Assembly: GCA_026708185.1 (NCBI GenBank)
Contig: JAPOVK010000062.1
Span: forward strand, 1-64,000
DNA length: 64,000 bases
From: Gammaproteobacteria bacterium
GTDB taxonomy: Bacteria; Pseudomonadota; Gammaproteobacteria; Pseudomonadales; Azotimanducaceae
Reading direction: 5' to 3'
The position numbers were made by a program, and so were the translations under genes. The notes under the pieces are model-generated. The model saw only the letters and a list, made by a program, of their open reading frames with translations, was not told the origin of the DNA and made no database searches. Shown here in pieces: positions 47,134-59,122 of the stretch (position 1 is the first letter of the stretch; each line of letters opens with the position of its first letter).

Positions 47134-48008
47134 CCGACGCGGTTCGGCGGGCCACGCTCGGCCAGCACACGGCACTCTTCGCCCGTGGTGTGGCCATGGG
47201 CCTGGCGGAGATCGTCCCGGGCGTGTCCGGAGGCACGATCGCCTTCATCACCGGAATCTACGATGAACTCGTGCGTGCATTGGCGTCGCTGTCGTCGGCA
47301 TTGTCCACGCCCGCATCGCGGGCGCCTTGGCGCAACGGCTGGTCGGCGTTCGTGCGGCGTCACAACCTGCCTTTCCTCGCTGTTCTGACCGCGGGCATGG
47401 CGACCGGTGCCGCGGGGCTTGCGCACTTGATGCTGGCGCTTCTGGAAACGCAACCGGGACTGGTCGCCGGTTTCTTTTTCGGGCTCATCGCCGCGTCTGT
47501 CGTGCACGTCGCCACGTCGTCGAGTTGGCGTTGGCTGGCGACGCTAGGCGTGGTGGGCTTGGTCCTGGGCCTGCTCATGGGGTTCTATGCCGGCTCGGCA
47601 ACGGTCGTCGGCACGACCCCGGCGACGGTCTTCGTTGGCGGCGCATTGGCCGCGACGGCGTGGATGCTGCCCGGTGTCTCAGGTGCCTTCGTGCTCCTCC
47701 TAATGGGACTCTACAAGCCCATGCTGGAGGCCTTCACGGCCTTCGATCTCGCGTTGCTCGCCCCTTTCGCTGCCGGCTTGGCGATTGGGCTCCTGGCCTT
47801 CTCGAGGCTCTTGGCTTGGCTGCTAGCCAAGGCCCGCCGGGCTGTGCTGGCGCTGCTCACCGGGTTCATGGCCGGTTCGCTGACCGAACTTTGGCCCTGG
47901 GGTCGAGGCGCCGAACATGTGCACATGCTCGGGGTCGTGGCGGTCATGGTGGCGGGCGCAACCGTGGTGGGAATCCTGGCTTATGTGGCGCGCGCTGCTA
48001 GGACCTAG
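47130..48008 (+). CDS. DUF368 polytopic membrane protein (PopT/ArnT-like flippase family)
   Basis: A 292-residue membrane protein with about eight helices. It begins with the hallmark motif ARGVAMGLAEIVPGVSGGTIAF (positions about 17-38, split by Pro and Gly), repeated in an inverted half as ATAWMLPGVSGAFVLLLMGL (about 175-194). DUF368 members have recently been linked to recycling of undecaprenyl phosphate across the membrane (PopT), which would fit a genome region rich in envelope genes; this is family knowledge, not shown here. The start is a GTG overlapping pcm. nlpD begins inside its last 26 bases. Confidence 0.88.
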   Translation: MTDAVRRATLGQHTALFARGVAMGLAEIVPGVSGGTIAFITGIYDELVRALASLSSALSTPASRAPWRNGWSAFVRRHNLPFLAVLTAGMATGAAGLAHLMLALLETQPGLVAGFFFGLIAASVVHVATSSSWRWLATLGVVGLVLGLLMGFYAGSATVVGTTPATVFVGGALAATAWMLPGVSGAFVLLLMGLYKPMLEAFTAFDLALLAPFAAGLAIGLLAFSRLLAWLLAKARRAVLALLTGFMAGSLTELWPWGRGAEHVHMLGVVAVMVAGATVVGILAYVARAART

Positions 48009-48837
48009 CGCGGCCGCGGCGCTGGTCCTGGCCGCAGCCTGTGCACCGCACGCCCGCGCGCCGGTGATGGACCGGTCGCTGGTGGAAGAAACCCCGGACA
48101 CCTACCAAGTGGCCCGACACGACACCCTCTATTCCATAGCATGGCGGTACAACCTCGACTACAAGGCGCTGGCGTCCGCGAACGGGATCGGACCACCCTA
48201 CGTGATTCGCGAAGGCCAGCGCTTGAGCCTGACAGGCCGACCTGTGCCGCAAAGGGGGCCCGAAGTCGTACGTCGCCGGCCCGCGAACGTCGAACCGCCG
48301 CCGCCGCGGGCCGTCTCGGCGGCCAAGCCTGTTGCGACACCGAAACCAGCTCTGCCGACACCCAAGACGGCTGCTTCGACGGCCAAGCCTCCCGCGCCGA
48401 CCGCCGCGAAGACGCCAGTTGCCAAGCGTCCAGCCCGACCGGCACCGAAACCGGGCGAGCTGCTGGCAGCCGTCGCGCCGGACGGCTGGCGACCTCCGGT
48501 CGCCGACCGGCCAGTGCGGCGTTTCGGGGGCGCGTCCAACGGCTTCGACTACCAACTCGGCCCGGCAACCCGGATCCACGCGGCCTCCGGCGGCATCGTC
48601 GTCTATTCCGGTCCCGGCCTGGGCGGCTTCCGCCACCTCGTGATCGTCAAGGCCAGTGACCGCTACCTGGTCGCCTACGGCATGAATGTCGCTCCGGAAC
48701 TGAATGAGGGCGAAACCGTGCTCCCGGGAACCGTGGTCGCCAGGATCGAGAGCGGCGGTCCGACGGCCGGAAAGTTCCACTTCGAGATCCGCGACCGCGG
48801 CAAACCGGTTGACCCCGGCAAACTGATCCGCGCTTAA
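47983..48837 (+). CDS. nlpD: Murein hydrolase activator NlpD
   Basis: A 284-residue lipoprotein. Lipobox LVLAAAC (Cys about 20), a LysM domain ([20 protein letters not shown], about 42-85), a Pro/Ala/Lys-rich linker (about 95-160) and a LytM/M23 domain (about 175-284). The M23 zinc ligands are not kept: the usual H-x3-D and H-x-H positions read differently apart from [14 protein letters not shown]. This is normal for NlpD, which activates an amidase instead of cutting peptidoglycan. The start at 47983 is in DUF368's end. rpoS, usually next, is missing. Confidence 0.9.
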   Translation: MWRALLGPSAAAALVLAAACAPHARAPVMDRSLVEETPDTYQVARHDTLYSIAWRYNLDYKALASANGIGPPYVIREGQRLSLTGRPVPQRGPEVVRRRPANVEPPPPRAVSAAKPVATPKPALPTPKTAASTAKPPAPTAAKTPVAKRPARPAPKPGELLAAVAPDGWRPPVADRPVRRFGGASNGFDYQLGPATRIHAASGGIVVYSGPGLGGFRHLVIVKASDRYLVAYGMNVAPELNEGETVLPGTVVARIESGGPTAGKFHFEIRDRGKPVDPGKLIRA

Positions 48838-48867
48838 GGCCGGATCCGCCCCGTACCGCCGAGGTAC

Positions 48868-48895
48868 TTGAGAACGACCCGACCGCCGTTACAAT
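48868..48895 (+). promoter_or_regulatory. Promoter of fdxA
   Basis: -35 TTGAGA (48868-48873), 16-base spacer, -10 TACAAT (48890-48895), 31 bases before the fdxA ATG. Confidence 0.55.
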
Positions 48896-48926
48896 AGCCG
48901 GCTCTTTGTCGAGCGGACGCCGTTTC

Positions 48927-49250
48927 ATGACCTTCTTGGTCGGGGAAAACTGCATCAAGTGCAAGCTGACGGACTGTGTTGAGGTCTGTCCCGTCGACTG
49001 TTTCTACGAAGGCCCGAACATGCTTGTGATCCACCCGGACGAGTGCATCGACTGCGCCTTGTGCGAGCCGGAGTGTCCGGTCGACGCCATCTTCAGCGAG
49101 GACGAGATCCCCCAGGGGCAGGAGGATTTCCTCGACCTCAACGCCGAACTCGCAGAGATCTGGCCGAACATCGTGGAGAAGAAGGATCCGCCGCCGGACG
49201 AGGCCGAGTGGCGCGACGTTCCGGACAAGCGGGAGTATCTCGAACGCTGA
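48927..49250 (+). CDS. fdxA: 7Fe ferredoxin
   Basis: A 107-residue ferredoxin of the [3Fe-4S][4Fe-4S] type. The first cluster motif is [18 protein letters not shown], with C-x7-C spacing for the 3Fe cluster; the second is [15 protein letters not shown]-terminal extension has [19 protein letters not shown], the classical 7Fe form. It sits next to mutS, convergent, as in Pseudomonas. Electron partner unknown. Confidence 0.95.
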   Translation: MTFLVGENCIKCKLTDCVEVCPVDCFYEGPNMLVIHPDECIDCALCEPECPVDAIFSEDEIPQGQEDFLDLNAELAEIWPNIVEKKDPPPDEAEWRDVPDKREYLER

Positions 49251-49254
49251 AACT

Positions 49255-49367
49255 CCTGAGAGCGCTGAACCGTTGACCGTTGCGTCAGGTTCCAACGTCG
49301 GTGGGAGAATGCGAAGCATTCTCGAGCGCGTCGCCGCTAGGCGACGCGCCGCGTCCGAAGGACGCGC
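49255..49367. repeat. Family C multi-hairpin repeat between fdxA and mutS
   Basis: It shares TGAGAGCGC(T/C)GAA and CGGTGGGAGAA with the copy at 29321. Stems in order: TGAC-N6-GTCA, GAATGC-GAA-GCATTC (49307-49321), GCGTCGCC-GCTA-GGCGACGC (49328-49347) and GCGTCC-GAA-GGACGC (49351-49365). Stem 2 occupies the same place as in the first copy but with different bases on both arms. Lying between two convergent genes, it may end both transcripts. Confidence 0.7.
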
Positions 49368-51941
49368 CTAAGCCTTGGGCCGAACCTGGCCCTTCAGCGA
49401 ATACAACGCCTCTAGCGCCTCTCGGGGCGTCATCGCGTCCGGGTCGAGTGCGCGCAGTTCCTCGACCGCTGGATGGCTTGTGTTCCCGCCGTCATCTGGC
49501 GCCCGGCGGTAGAATTGGAACAGGTCCCCCTGCGCGGTCGGTGCGCGATCCTGGTGCTGCTCCTCGAGTTCGGCGAGCCGCCGCCGGGCGTCGTCGAGCA
49601 CGTCCCTCGGCACGCCCGCAAGCTTGGCGACCTCGATGCCGTAGCTCTGGCTCGCCGGGCCTTCCCGGACCGCGTGCAGGAACACGACCTCCCCCTGGTG
49701 CTCGACGGCGTCGAGGTGCACGTTGGCCGCACTCGCCAATTCGCCAGGCAAAGCGGTCATCTCGAAGTAGTGGGTGGCGAACAGGGTGAAGGCGCCGATC
49801 TCGCGGGCGATGTGATCGGCCGTCGCCCAGGCCAGCGCGAGTCCGTCGTAGGTGCTGGTGCCGCGACCGATCTCGTCAAGCAGCACGAGGCTTGAACGCG
49901 TGGCGTTGTGCAGGATGTGCGCGGTTTCGCTCATTTCCACCATGAATGTCGAGCGGCCGCCCGCCAAGTCGTCCGATGCGCCGATGCGGGTGAAGATGCG
50001 ATCGACCGGACCGATGGTGGCGGCGTGCGCGGGCACGAAACTCCCGGTATAGGCGAGGAGCACGATCAGCGCGGTCTGGCGCATGTACGTGGACTTGCCG
50101 CCCATGTTCGGCCCGGTGACGATGAGCAGTCGACGCTCGTCGTGCAGCACGAGGTCGTTGGGCACGAACGGCGCATCGGACTCGGCCTCGACCACCGAAT
50201 GACGGCCGGCCTCGATTCTGATGCCGCTGGCGTCGTCGAGGGTCGGCTGGATCAGCCCGTGGCGCTCGGCGGCGATCGCGAAGGAGTTCAGGACGTCGAG
50301 ACGGCTGACCTCGCGGGCGGCGTGCCGCGTACCGGCATTGCGATTCTGCAAGGTGCCGACGAGTTCGCCGAACAGGGCGCGCTCCCGAGCCAGCGCCTGG
50401 GCTTGGCTGGTGAGCGCTTCGTCCTCGAAGTGCTTGAGTTCCGGCATGATGTAGCGCTCGGCGTTCTTCAACGTCTGCCGCCGGACATACTCGGCCGGCA
50501 CGGCGTCGGCGGCGGCGCGGGGAGTCTCGATGTAGTAGCCGTGGACCCGGTTGTAGCCGACCTTCAAAGTCGCGATCCCGGTTCGGTCCCGCTCGCGCAC
50601 CTCGAGTGCGGCCAGCCAATCGGCCGCGTTCTCGGTCAGGTCCTTGAGCCGGTCGAGTTCGGCGTCGTAGCCGCGCCTGATCATGCCGCCTTCCCTAGTG
50701 GTCGCGGGCGGGTCGTCCACGAGTGCGCGATCGAGGAGAGCGCGTTCCTCGTCGAGGGTCGGCAGTGCCTCGAACCGGCCCCGGAGCGTTTCGTCGCCGA
50801 GGTCGACGACGATTCGAATGAGCGCCGGCAGGGCTTGCGCCGCTTGGCGAAGCTTGCCGAGGTCGCGGGGCGAGGCGTTGCCGAGGGCGATGCGGCTGGC
50901 GATGCGCTCGACGTCGCCGATCTCGGCAAGCAGGGGCTGTATCAGCGGTGCCGCCCGCGCGGCGAGGATCGCCGAGACGGCGTGCTGGCGTGCCGCGACG
51001 CGACCGGCGTCCCTCAGCGGTGCGTTCAGCCACGTATGCAGTTTGCGTGCGCCCATGGCCGCGGCCGTGTGGTTCATGACGGCGAACAGCGTGCCGTTCG
51101 TCTCGCCGTCCAGGCGGCGGTCGATTTCCAGGTTGCGGCGCGTATGCGCATCCATCACCACGACATCGTTGTCCGACTCGACCCGCACCCGGTCGACGAA
51201 GGCGAGGTCCTGGCAGCGGGCCGATTGCGCGTAGCGCAGCACGGCGGAGGCGGCGCCGACGGCAAGGTCGCCGCGCGCGAGGCCAAAGGCGGCGAGGTCG
51301 GTGACGCCGAAGTGTTCGGTAAGGTGGCGAAAACCCAGATCAGTGTCGAATTCCAGCGCATCCCGGTGTTGGAGCGGCGCACTTGCGTGTACGTCGATCT
51401 GATCCGGTACCAGGACCTCCGCCGGCTGCACCCGTGCGAGCACGGACGCCAGTTCTGCTGCGCCCGAGGCCCGGCAGACGGCGAAGTCGCCGGACGCGAT
51501 GTTCAGCCAGGCGATGCCCCAGCGCCGGCCTTCCCCGACGATTCCGGCAAGCACGCTGTCGCGTTCCGGCCCTAAGAGGCCGTCCTCGGCGAGCGTCCCC
51601 GGCGTCACCACCCGTTGCACGCGGCGGTCCACGGGTCCCTTGGCCGTTGCGGGATCGCCGATCTGCTCGCAGATCGCGACCGTTCGGCCTGCCTCGACGA
51701 GCTTGGCGAGATAGCTGTCCGCGGCGTGGTAGGGCACCCCGGCCATCGGGATCGGCGCGCCGTTAGTGCGTCCGCGCGCCGTCAGGGTGATGTCGAGGAG
51801 CCGGGACGCCTCCTTGGCGTCGTCGAAGAACAACTCGTAGAAGTCGCCCATCCGGTAGAACAGCAGGGCGTTCGGGTGCTCGGCCTTAATGCGCAGGTAC
51901 TGCTGCATGACCGGCGTATGGCTGGCGAAGGACATCGTCAT
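49368..51941 (-). CDS. mutS: DNA mismatch repair protein MutS
   Basis: An 857-residue mismatch-recognition ATPase. Domain I has the mismatch-binding motif [15 protein letters not shown] (Phe-x-Glu). The ATPase core has Walker [15 protein letters not shown] (about 610), [21 protein letters not shown] and [11 protein letters not shown] start it at 51941 ([10 protein letters not shown]), which matches the family length; an ATG at 52010 with AGGTG before it would add 23 residues whose third codon positions are far less GC-rich than the rest. It converges with fdxA and diverges from recA. Confidence 0.95.
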   Translation of the reverse strand: MTMSFASHTPVMQQYLRIKAEHPNALLFYRMGDFYELFFDDAKEASRLLDITLTARGRTNGAPIPMAGVPYHAADSYLAKLVEAGRTVAICEQIGDPATAKGPVDRRVQRVVTPGTLAEDGLLGPERDSVLAGIVGEGRRWGIAWLNIASGDFAVCRASGAAELASVLARVQPAEVLVPDQIDVHASAPLQHRDALEFDTDLGFRHLTEHFGVTDLAAFGLARGDLAVGAASAVLRYAQSARCQDLAFVDRVRVESDNDVVVMDAHTRRNLEIDRRLDGETNGTLFAVMNHTAAAMGARKLHTWLNAPLRDAGRVAARQHAVSAILAARAAPLIQPLLAEIGDVERIASRIALGNASPRDLGKLRQAAQALPALIRIVVDLGDETLRGRFEALPTLDEERALLDRALVDDPPATTREGGMIRRGYDAELDRLKDLTENAADWLAALEVRERDRTGIATLKVGYNRVHGYYIETPRAAADAVPAEYVRRQTLKNAERYIMPELKHFEDEALTSQAQALARERALFGELVGTLQNRNAGTRHAAREVSRLDVLNSFAIAAERHGLIQPTLDDASGIRIEAGRHSVVEAESDAPFVPNDLVLHDERRLLIVTGPNMGGKSTYMRQTALIVLLAYTGSFVPAHAATIGPVDRIFTRIGASDDLAGGRSTFMVEMSETAHILHNATRSSLVLLDEIGRGTSTYDGLALAWATADHIAREIGAFTLFATHYFEMTALPGELASAANVHLDAVEHQGEVVFLHAVREGPASQSYGIEVAKLAGVPRDVLDDARRRLAELEEQHQDRAPTAQGDLFQFYRRAPDDGGNTSHPAVEELRALDPDAMTPREALEALYSLKGQVRPKA

Positions 51942-52057
51942 GATTTGAGCGAAGCGTAAACGTTCGGCGGCGTCTGGGCGAGGCGGCTCCTGCTGTAGGA
52001 CAATGCCCATTGCACCTGTAAGAGACGTCTATTTCTCGCGATTTGTCGTTTTGGGTG

Positions 52058-52086
52058 TTGACCTCGATACTGAGCAAACATACAGT
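52058..52086 (+). promoter_or_regulatory. recA promoter
   Basis: -35 TTGACC (52058-52063), 17-base spacer, -10 TACAGT (52081-52086), 33 bases before the GTG start of recA. Confidence 0.7.
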
Positions 52087-52087
52087 A
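52068..52087. promoter_or_regulatory. LexA (SOS) box over the recA promoter
   Basis: TACTG-N10-CAGTA is a perfect palindromic match to the gammaproteobacterial SOS box CTG-N10-CAG. It covers the spacer and -10 of the recA promoter, so LexA would block it. Confidence 0.88.
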
Positions 52088-52118
52088 CGCACAGATACTC
52101 GCGTTAAGGAGAACGCCA

Positions 52119-53201
52119 GTGGCCGACACGCAAGCAGGTAATCGGGACAAAGGCAACAATCAGGAGAAGCAACGCGCCTTGGCGGCGGCGTTGTCGCAGA
52201 TCGACCGGCAATTCGGCAAGGGTTCCATGATGCGCCTGGGCGACCGGGAGCAGGAGGCGATTCCATCCATCTCGACCGGCTCGCTCGGGCTCGACATCGC
52301 GCTTGGCGTCGGCGGCCTGCCGCGCGGCCGCGTGGTCGAGATCTACGGTCCCGAGTCGTCCGGGAAAACCACCCTCACCTTGCAGGTGATCGCGGAAGCG
52401 CAGAAGCAAGGCGGCACCTGCGCCTTCATCGACGCCGAGCACGCGCTCGATCCGATCTACGCCGAGTCGCTCGGCGTCAACACCGACGACCTCCTGGTTT
52501 CGCAGCCCGACACCGGCGAACAGGGGCTGGAGATCTGCGACATGATCGTGCGCTCGGGGGCCGTGGATGTCGTCGTCGTGGACTCCGTCGCCGCGTTGAC
52601 GCCCAAGGCCGAGATCGAGGGCGAGATGGGCGATGCGCACGTCGGCCTGCAGGCCCGCCTGATGAGCCAGGCGCTGCGCAAGATGACGGGCAGCATCAAG
52701 AACTCCAATACGCTGGTCGTCTTCACCAACCAGATCCGCATGAAGATCGGCGTCATGTTCGGCTCTCCCGAGACGACGACGGGTGGCAATGCGTTGAAGT
52801 TCTATGCCTCCGTGCGGCTCGACATCCGCCGGATCGGCGCCGTCAAGGACCGCGACGAGGTCATCGGCAACGAGACGCGCGTCAAGGTGGTCAAGAACAA
52901 GGTGGCGCCGCCGTTCAAGCAGACCGAATTCCAGATCCTCTACGGCCAGGGCATCTATCGCAACGGCGAGATCATCGACCTCGGCGTGCAGCAGGGCGTA
53001 GTCGAGAAGTCCGGCGCCTGGTACAGCTACAACGGCGAGCGCATCGGCCAAGGCAAGAAGAACTCGGCGGCCTGGCTCGACCAGAACGACGACCTCCGCG
53101 CGGAGATCGAAGGCCGGATTCGTGCCGCGCTATTGCCGGGCCAAGAGCCGGCGGCGTCGACTGAAGCCCCGGATGCCGACCGGGGTCTGCGCGTGGTCTG
53201 A
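52119..53201 (+). CDS. recA: Recombinase RecA
   Basis: A 360-residue recombinase. Walker [11 protein letters not shown] (about 69-76), the catalytic Glu in [14 protein letters not shown], Walker [13 protein letters not shown], and DNA loops L1 ([20 protein letters not shown]) and L2 ([20 protein letters not shown]). The start is a GTG with AAGGAGA upstream. Central to recombination and SOS induction; the LexA box confirms regulation. recX follows by 8 bases. Confidence 0.98.
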   Translation: MADTQAGNRDKGNNQEKQRALAAALSQIDRQFGKGSMMRLGDREQEAIPSISTGSLGLDIALGVGGLPRGRVVEIYGPESSGKTTLTLQVIAEAQKQGGTCAFIDAEHALDPIYAESLGVNTDDLLVSQPDTGEQGLEICDMIVRSGAVDVVVVDSVAALTPKAEIEGEMGDAHVGLQARLMSQALRKMTGSIKNSNTLVVFTNQIRMKIGVMFGSPETTTGGNALKFYASVRLDIRRIGAVKDRDEVIGNETRVKVVKNKVAPPFKQTEFQILYGQGIYRNGEIIDLGVQQGVVEKSGAWYSYNGERIGQGKKNSAAWLDQNDDLRAEIEGRIRAALLPGQEPAASTEAPDADRGLRVV

Positions 53202-53209
53202 CGTCGAGG

Positions 53210-53704
53210 ATGGACGCATTGCCCGACGCCGGCCGTGCGCCAGACGAGCCATCGGGCCATGAGACGTTTGGCGCCGGCGTCCGGTTGCTGGCCAGGCGTG
53301 AGCACTCCCGCGTGGAGTTGCGGCGCAAGCTCCGCACGCGCGGGCATCCGCCGGAGGCCGTGGAGCAGGCGCTTGCCCGCCTCGGCGAGTACGGCTACCA
53401 GTCCGACGCCCGGTTCGCGGAGAGTTTCGTTCGCTCCCGCGTGGACCGCGGCCAAGGTCGATTGAAGATCGTCGCGGCGCTTCGCGAACGCGGCATCGAC
53501 GACGGCATCGCGTCCGCGCTGCTCGACCTGGGCGAGCCGGAGTGGCGCCGCTTGGCCACCGCCGCGCTGCACAAACGCTTCGGCGATGCGGCCCCCGCCG
53601 ACCGCGCCGAGTGGGCCAAACGGGCGCGTTTTCTCGCTGGCAGAGGGTTCACTTCGGACGTCGTGAGTCGTGTTTTGGATGGCGGCGGGACCGCCTCCGG
53701 TTGA
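53210..53704 (+). CDS. recX: Regulatory protein RecX
   Basis: A 164-residue helical protein modulating RecA filaments. The tandem three-helix repeats include RREHSRVELRRKLRTRGHP and SDARFAESFVRSRVDRGQGR followed by LKIVAALRERGIDDGI, all typical of RecX. It is directly downstream of recA with GAGG before the ATG and shares its SOS-controlled transcript. Confidence 0.93.
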   Translation: MDALPDAGRAPDEPSGHETFGAGVRLLARREHSRVELRRKLRTRGHPPEAVEQALARLGEYGYQSDARFAESFVRSRVDRGQGRLKIVAALRERGIDDGIASALLDLGEPEWRRLATAALHKRFGDAAPADRAEWAKRARFLAGRGFTSDVVSRVLDGGGTASG

Positions 53705-53707
53705 TCG

Positions 53708-53735
53708 TATACTTGGCCGCCATTTTTCGGCGGCG
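53708..53735 (+). promoter_or_regulatory. -10 element and 5'-leader hairpin before alaS
   Basis: TATACT (53708-53713) is followed at once by GCCGCC-ATTTTTC-GGCGGC (about 53716-53735). The stem with a T-rich loop could end recX transcripts or form the start of the alaS leader. The -35 is not clear. Confidence 0.35.
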
Positions 53736-53764
53736 TCATACGCCCAACGACCGGACCCGGTGCC

Positions 53765-56374
<2,610 letters not shown>

Positions 56375-56403
56375 GCGGCAGCACAAGGCGACACGGTGCG
56401 GAC

Positions 56404-57648
56404 ATGGGACGCTTGCTGGTTCAGAAATTCGGCGGCACGTCGGTAGGCAGCGTCGAGCGCATCAACGCGGTGGCCTCCCGGGTTGCCCGCTTCGTCGAGC
56501 GCGGCGACCGCGTCGTGGTCGTCGTCTCGGCGATGAGCGGCGAGACCAACCGGCTGGAAGGCCTCGGCTTCGACATCGCCAAGCGTCCGTCCCCGCGCGA
56601 GATGGACATGCTGCTGTCGTCGGGGGAACAGGCGTCGATCGCCCTGGTCGCCATGGCGCTCATGGAGCAGGGCTGTCCGGCGCGCTCGTGGCTCGGCTCG
56701 CAGATCCGCATCGAGACCGACACGAACCACACGAAGGCGCGGATCGAGAACATCGACGTTGCAGGCGTCCAAGCCGACCTCGATAGCGGCACGACACCCG
56801 TCATCGCGGGTTTCCAAGGCGTCACCGCCGCGGGGGAAGTCACCACCTTCGGCCGCGGCGGATCGGACACCACCGCGGTGGCCGTCGCCGCCGCTCTCGA
56901 GGCGGACGAGTGCCAGATCTACACGGACGTCGACGGCGTGTACTCGGCCGACCCGCGAATCGTCGACAACGCCCGCCTGCTCGCAACGGTGACTTTCGAG
57001 GAGATGCTCGAACTCGCGAGTCTCGGCTCCAAGGTCCTGCATTCCCGCTCGGTCGAGTTGACCGGCAAGTACGGCGTCCCCCTGCGCGTCCTGTCGAGCC
57101 TCACGGATCCTGCCGAGGAGAACCCCGGCACCCTAATCACCACGGAGGAACAAGCCATGGAGCAACCCCTCGTAGCCGGGGTCGCCTATGCGCGCGACGA
57201 AGCCAAGGTCACGGTACTCGGCGTACCGGACGTGCCGGGTGTCGCCTCGAAGATCCTCGGCCCCGTCGGCGCCGCCGGTATCGAGGTCGACATGATCGTG
57301 CAGAACGCCGGCGCCGACGGCTCGGCGGACCTCACCTTCACCGTGCGCCGAGCGGACTACGAGCGCGCCTTGGAGATTCTCCGCGAGGCCAGCGGCACCG
57401 TCGGCGCACGCTCGGTCGCGGGCGACGACCGGATCGCCAAGGTGTCGGCAGTCGGCATGGGCATGCGCTCCCACGCCGGCGTCGCGACCCGTATGTTTGA
57501 CGCCCTGGCCGCCGAGAACATCAACATCGAGATGATCTCGACCTCCGAGATCAAGATTTCCGTGGTCGTTGCGGAGCGCTACCTGGAACTCGCCGTGCGT
57601 GCGATCCACGACGCGTTCGAACTCGAGAGCCCGCCCTCGGCCGATTGA
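56404..57648 (+). CDS. lysC: Aspartate kinase
   Basis: A 414-residue enzyme committing aspartate to lysine, threonine and methionine. Kinase motifs LVQKFGGTSVGSVERI at the N-terminus and TFGRGGSDTTAVAVAAALEA (about 150-170); two ACT domains (from about 260; KVTVLGVPDVPGVASKILG and INIEMISTSEIKISVV) give allosteric control, probably by lysine or threonine. An internal ATG around residue 250 may give the separate beta subunit known in other bacteria. The start is 56404. Confidence 0.96.
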   Translation: MGRLLVQKFGGTSVGSVERINAVASRVARFVERGDRVVVVVSAMSGETNRLEGLGFDIAKRPSPREMDMLLSSGEQASIALVAMALMEQGCPARSWLGSQIRIETDTNHTKARIENIDVAGVQADLDSGTTPVIAGFQGVTAAGEVTTFGRGGSDTTAVAVAAALEADECQIYTDVDGVYSADPRIVDNARLLATVTFEEMLELASLGSKVLHSRSVELTGKYGVPLRVLSSLTDPAEENPGTLITTEEQAMEQPLVAGVAYARDEAKVTVLGVPDVPGVASKILGPVGAAGIEVDMIVQNAGADGSADLTFTVRRADYERALEILREASGTVGARSVAGDDRIAKVSAVGMGMRSHAGVATRMFDALAAENINIEMISTSEIKISVVVAERYLELAVRAIHDAFELESPPSAD

Positions 57649-57887
57649 CGCGGTTGGGTGCGCCAGGCTCGCCCGTCTACAGAACGGTGCGAGATGCGGA
57701 CCGTCCGCCGTCATTGTTCATCGCGCCCAACTAGGTCACAATGGCCCCTCGACGGTGGTTTGGCTGGTCATGGGAGCCGGTCTAGACTGCCGCTTCGGCA
57801 CGGACGTCAGCGCTTTTTGCTGTCGCTGTGGGATGAGGGAACACCATCCAACACAGGCCGTAATCGAAGGGGAACGAGGGAGGAGTT

Positions 57888-58091
57888 ATGTTGATCCTGA
57901 CCCGACGCGTCGGCGAGACGCTCATGATTGGCGACGACATCACGGTTACGGTGTTGGGCGTCAAAGGCAATCAGGTTCGGATTGGCGTCAACGCGCCCAG
58001 GGATGTGGCGGTCCATCGCGAGGAGATCTATCAGCGGATCCGTAGCGGGGACCGGGTCGACACGCCCGCGCGGGCCGGGGAGCGCGGCTAA
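57888..58091 (+). CDS. csrA: Carbon storage regulator CsrA
   Basis: A 67-residue RNA-binding dimer: [34 protein letters not shown] and [10 protein letters not shown] are the core strands and the RNA-contacting Arg44 region. It binds GGA motifs in leaders to control translation. GGAGGAG precedes its own ATG, a site CsrA could bind for autoregulation. The 239 bases before it (57649-57887) hold no gene; the tRNA genes often found after csrA are not seen. Confidence 0.96.
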   Translation: MLILTRRVGETLMIGDDITVTVLGVKGNQVRIGVNAPRDVAVHREEIYQRIRSGDRVDTPARAGERG

Positions 58092-58234
58092 GCACCTGAC
58101 CGTGGCACGTCGCGGCGTTCGCCGACGCCGCAACACGCATCGTCGGCGGAAGCCGGTCACCATGGGATTCGCTTCCCGCCACGAGTTGTTTTCGGCACAC
58201 TTTACTTCCCCTTCAAACGTCCGAGGCATGACCC

Positions 58235-59122
58235 ATGGCGGAAGTTGAGACCATCCCCGCGGCGTCGGAGGCCCTTGATCGGGTGCTCGCCGCCATCGAC
58301 GAACTGGGCTTAAGCGGCAACGTCGTGGAACTGGAAACCCACGGCTTCACCACGGTCAAGGGAGTGCTCTCCGAGCCGCAGATCGAGCGCGCGAAGGCCG
58401 CGATCCTCTCCCGGGTGGAGCGCAACGTCGGCCACGCGATCGACGTCGACACCGCCACCGAGGACGACTTCCAGGGCATGACCTACGTCCCCTACATGCT
58501 CTACGACGACGAGATCTTCGAGGAGATCCTCGTCGCTCCCAAGCCGCTTACCCTGATCAACTACCTGCTGGGCGAGAGCTGCCTCCTGTCGAGCATGGGC
58601 TGCCACTTCAAGGGCCCGGGCGGCATGCACCTGCCGCTTCACTCGGACAACGGCAACGGCATCCCCGCACCGTTCCCGGCCACCTCCCACGTCGCCAACG
58701 TCAACTATGCGCTTACGCCCTATAGCCGCGAAGCGGGCGCGCTCGCCTTGGTGCCCGGCAGCCACAAGCTGGGCCGCCAACCCCGCCCGGCGGAGGCGGA
58801 TCTCGGGGAGAACGCCAACCCCGACGCCGTCGCCATGAACATCGACCCCGGCGACGCCGTCGTCTGGCACGGCAACAGTTGGCACGGCTCCTTCGTACGC
58901 GAGATCCCCGGCGTGCGCATGAACCTCGCCGTGTACTTCAACCGCCAGTACATCCAGACCCAGGAACGCCACGGCGACACCGTCCCCGAGGACGTGCGCG
59001 CCCGCCACGCCAACGACACGCGCTTCCTGAACCTGCTCGGCGCCAAGCAGCCGTACGGGTGGCGCCACGAAGGACCGGACTACTCCAAGTTCGCGTTCAT
59101 GCCGCGGGGCCTTTACGACTGA
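58235..59122 (+). CDS. Phytanoyl-CoA dioxygenase family protein (short form)
   Basis: A 295-residue Fe(II)/2-oxoglutarate oxygenase. Iron ligands: HLPLHSDNGNG (His, Asp, about 132-134) and GNSWHGSFVRE (distal His, about 214), with the co-substrate Arg in GVRMNLAVYFNRQY. The N-terminus has VVELETHGFTTVKGVLSEPQ, the typical first helix. The last 26 bases overlap the end of the convergent transporter gene. Substrate unknown; the adjacent GPH transporter might import it, which is a guess. Confidence 0.9.
   Translation: MAEVETIPAASEALDRVLAAIDELGLSGNVVELETHGFTTVKGVLSEPQIERAKAAILSRVERNVGHAIDVDTATEDDFQGMTYVPYMLYDDEIFEEILVAPKPLTLINYLLGESCLLSSMGCHFKGPGGMHLPLHSDNGNGIPAPFPATSHVANVNYALTPYSREAGALALVPGSHKLGRQPRPAEADLGENANPDAVAMNIDPGDAVVWHGNSWHGSFVREIPGVRMNLAVYFNRQYIQTQERHGDTVPEDVRARHANDTRFLNLLGAKQPYGWRHEGPDYSKFAFMPRGLYD

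Noticed and set aside
57649-57887. Possible tRNA or small RNA between lysC and csrA
   Set aside because: No cloverleaf with a TTC loop or CCA end could be folded by eye. A weak -10-like CACAAT is present, but nothing else supports an RNA gene.
58112-58131. GCGGCGT-N6-ACGCCGC stem after csrA as a terminator
   Set aside because: The stem is real but is not followed by a T-run and could arise by chance in such GC-rich sequence.
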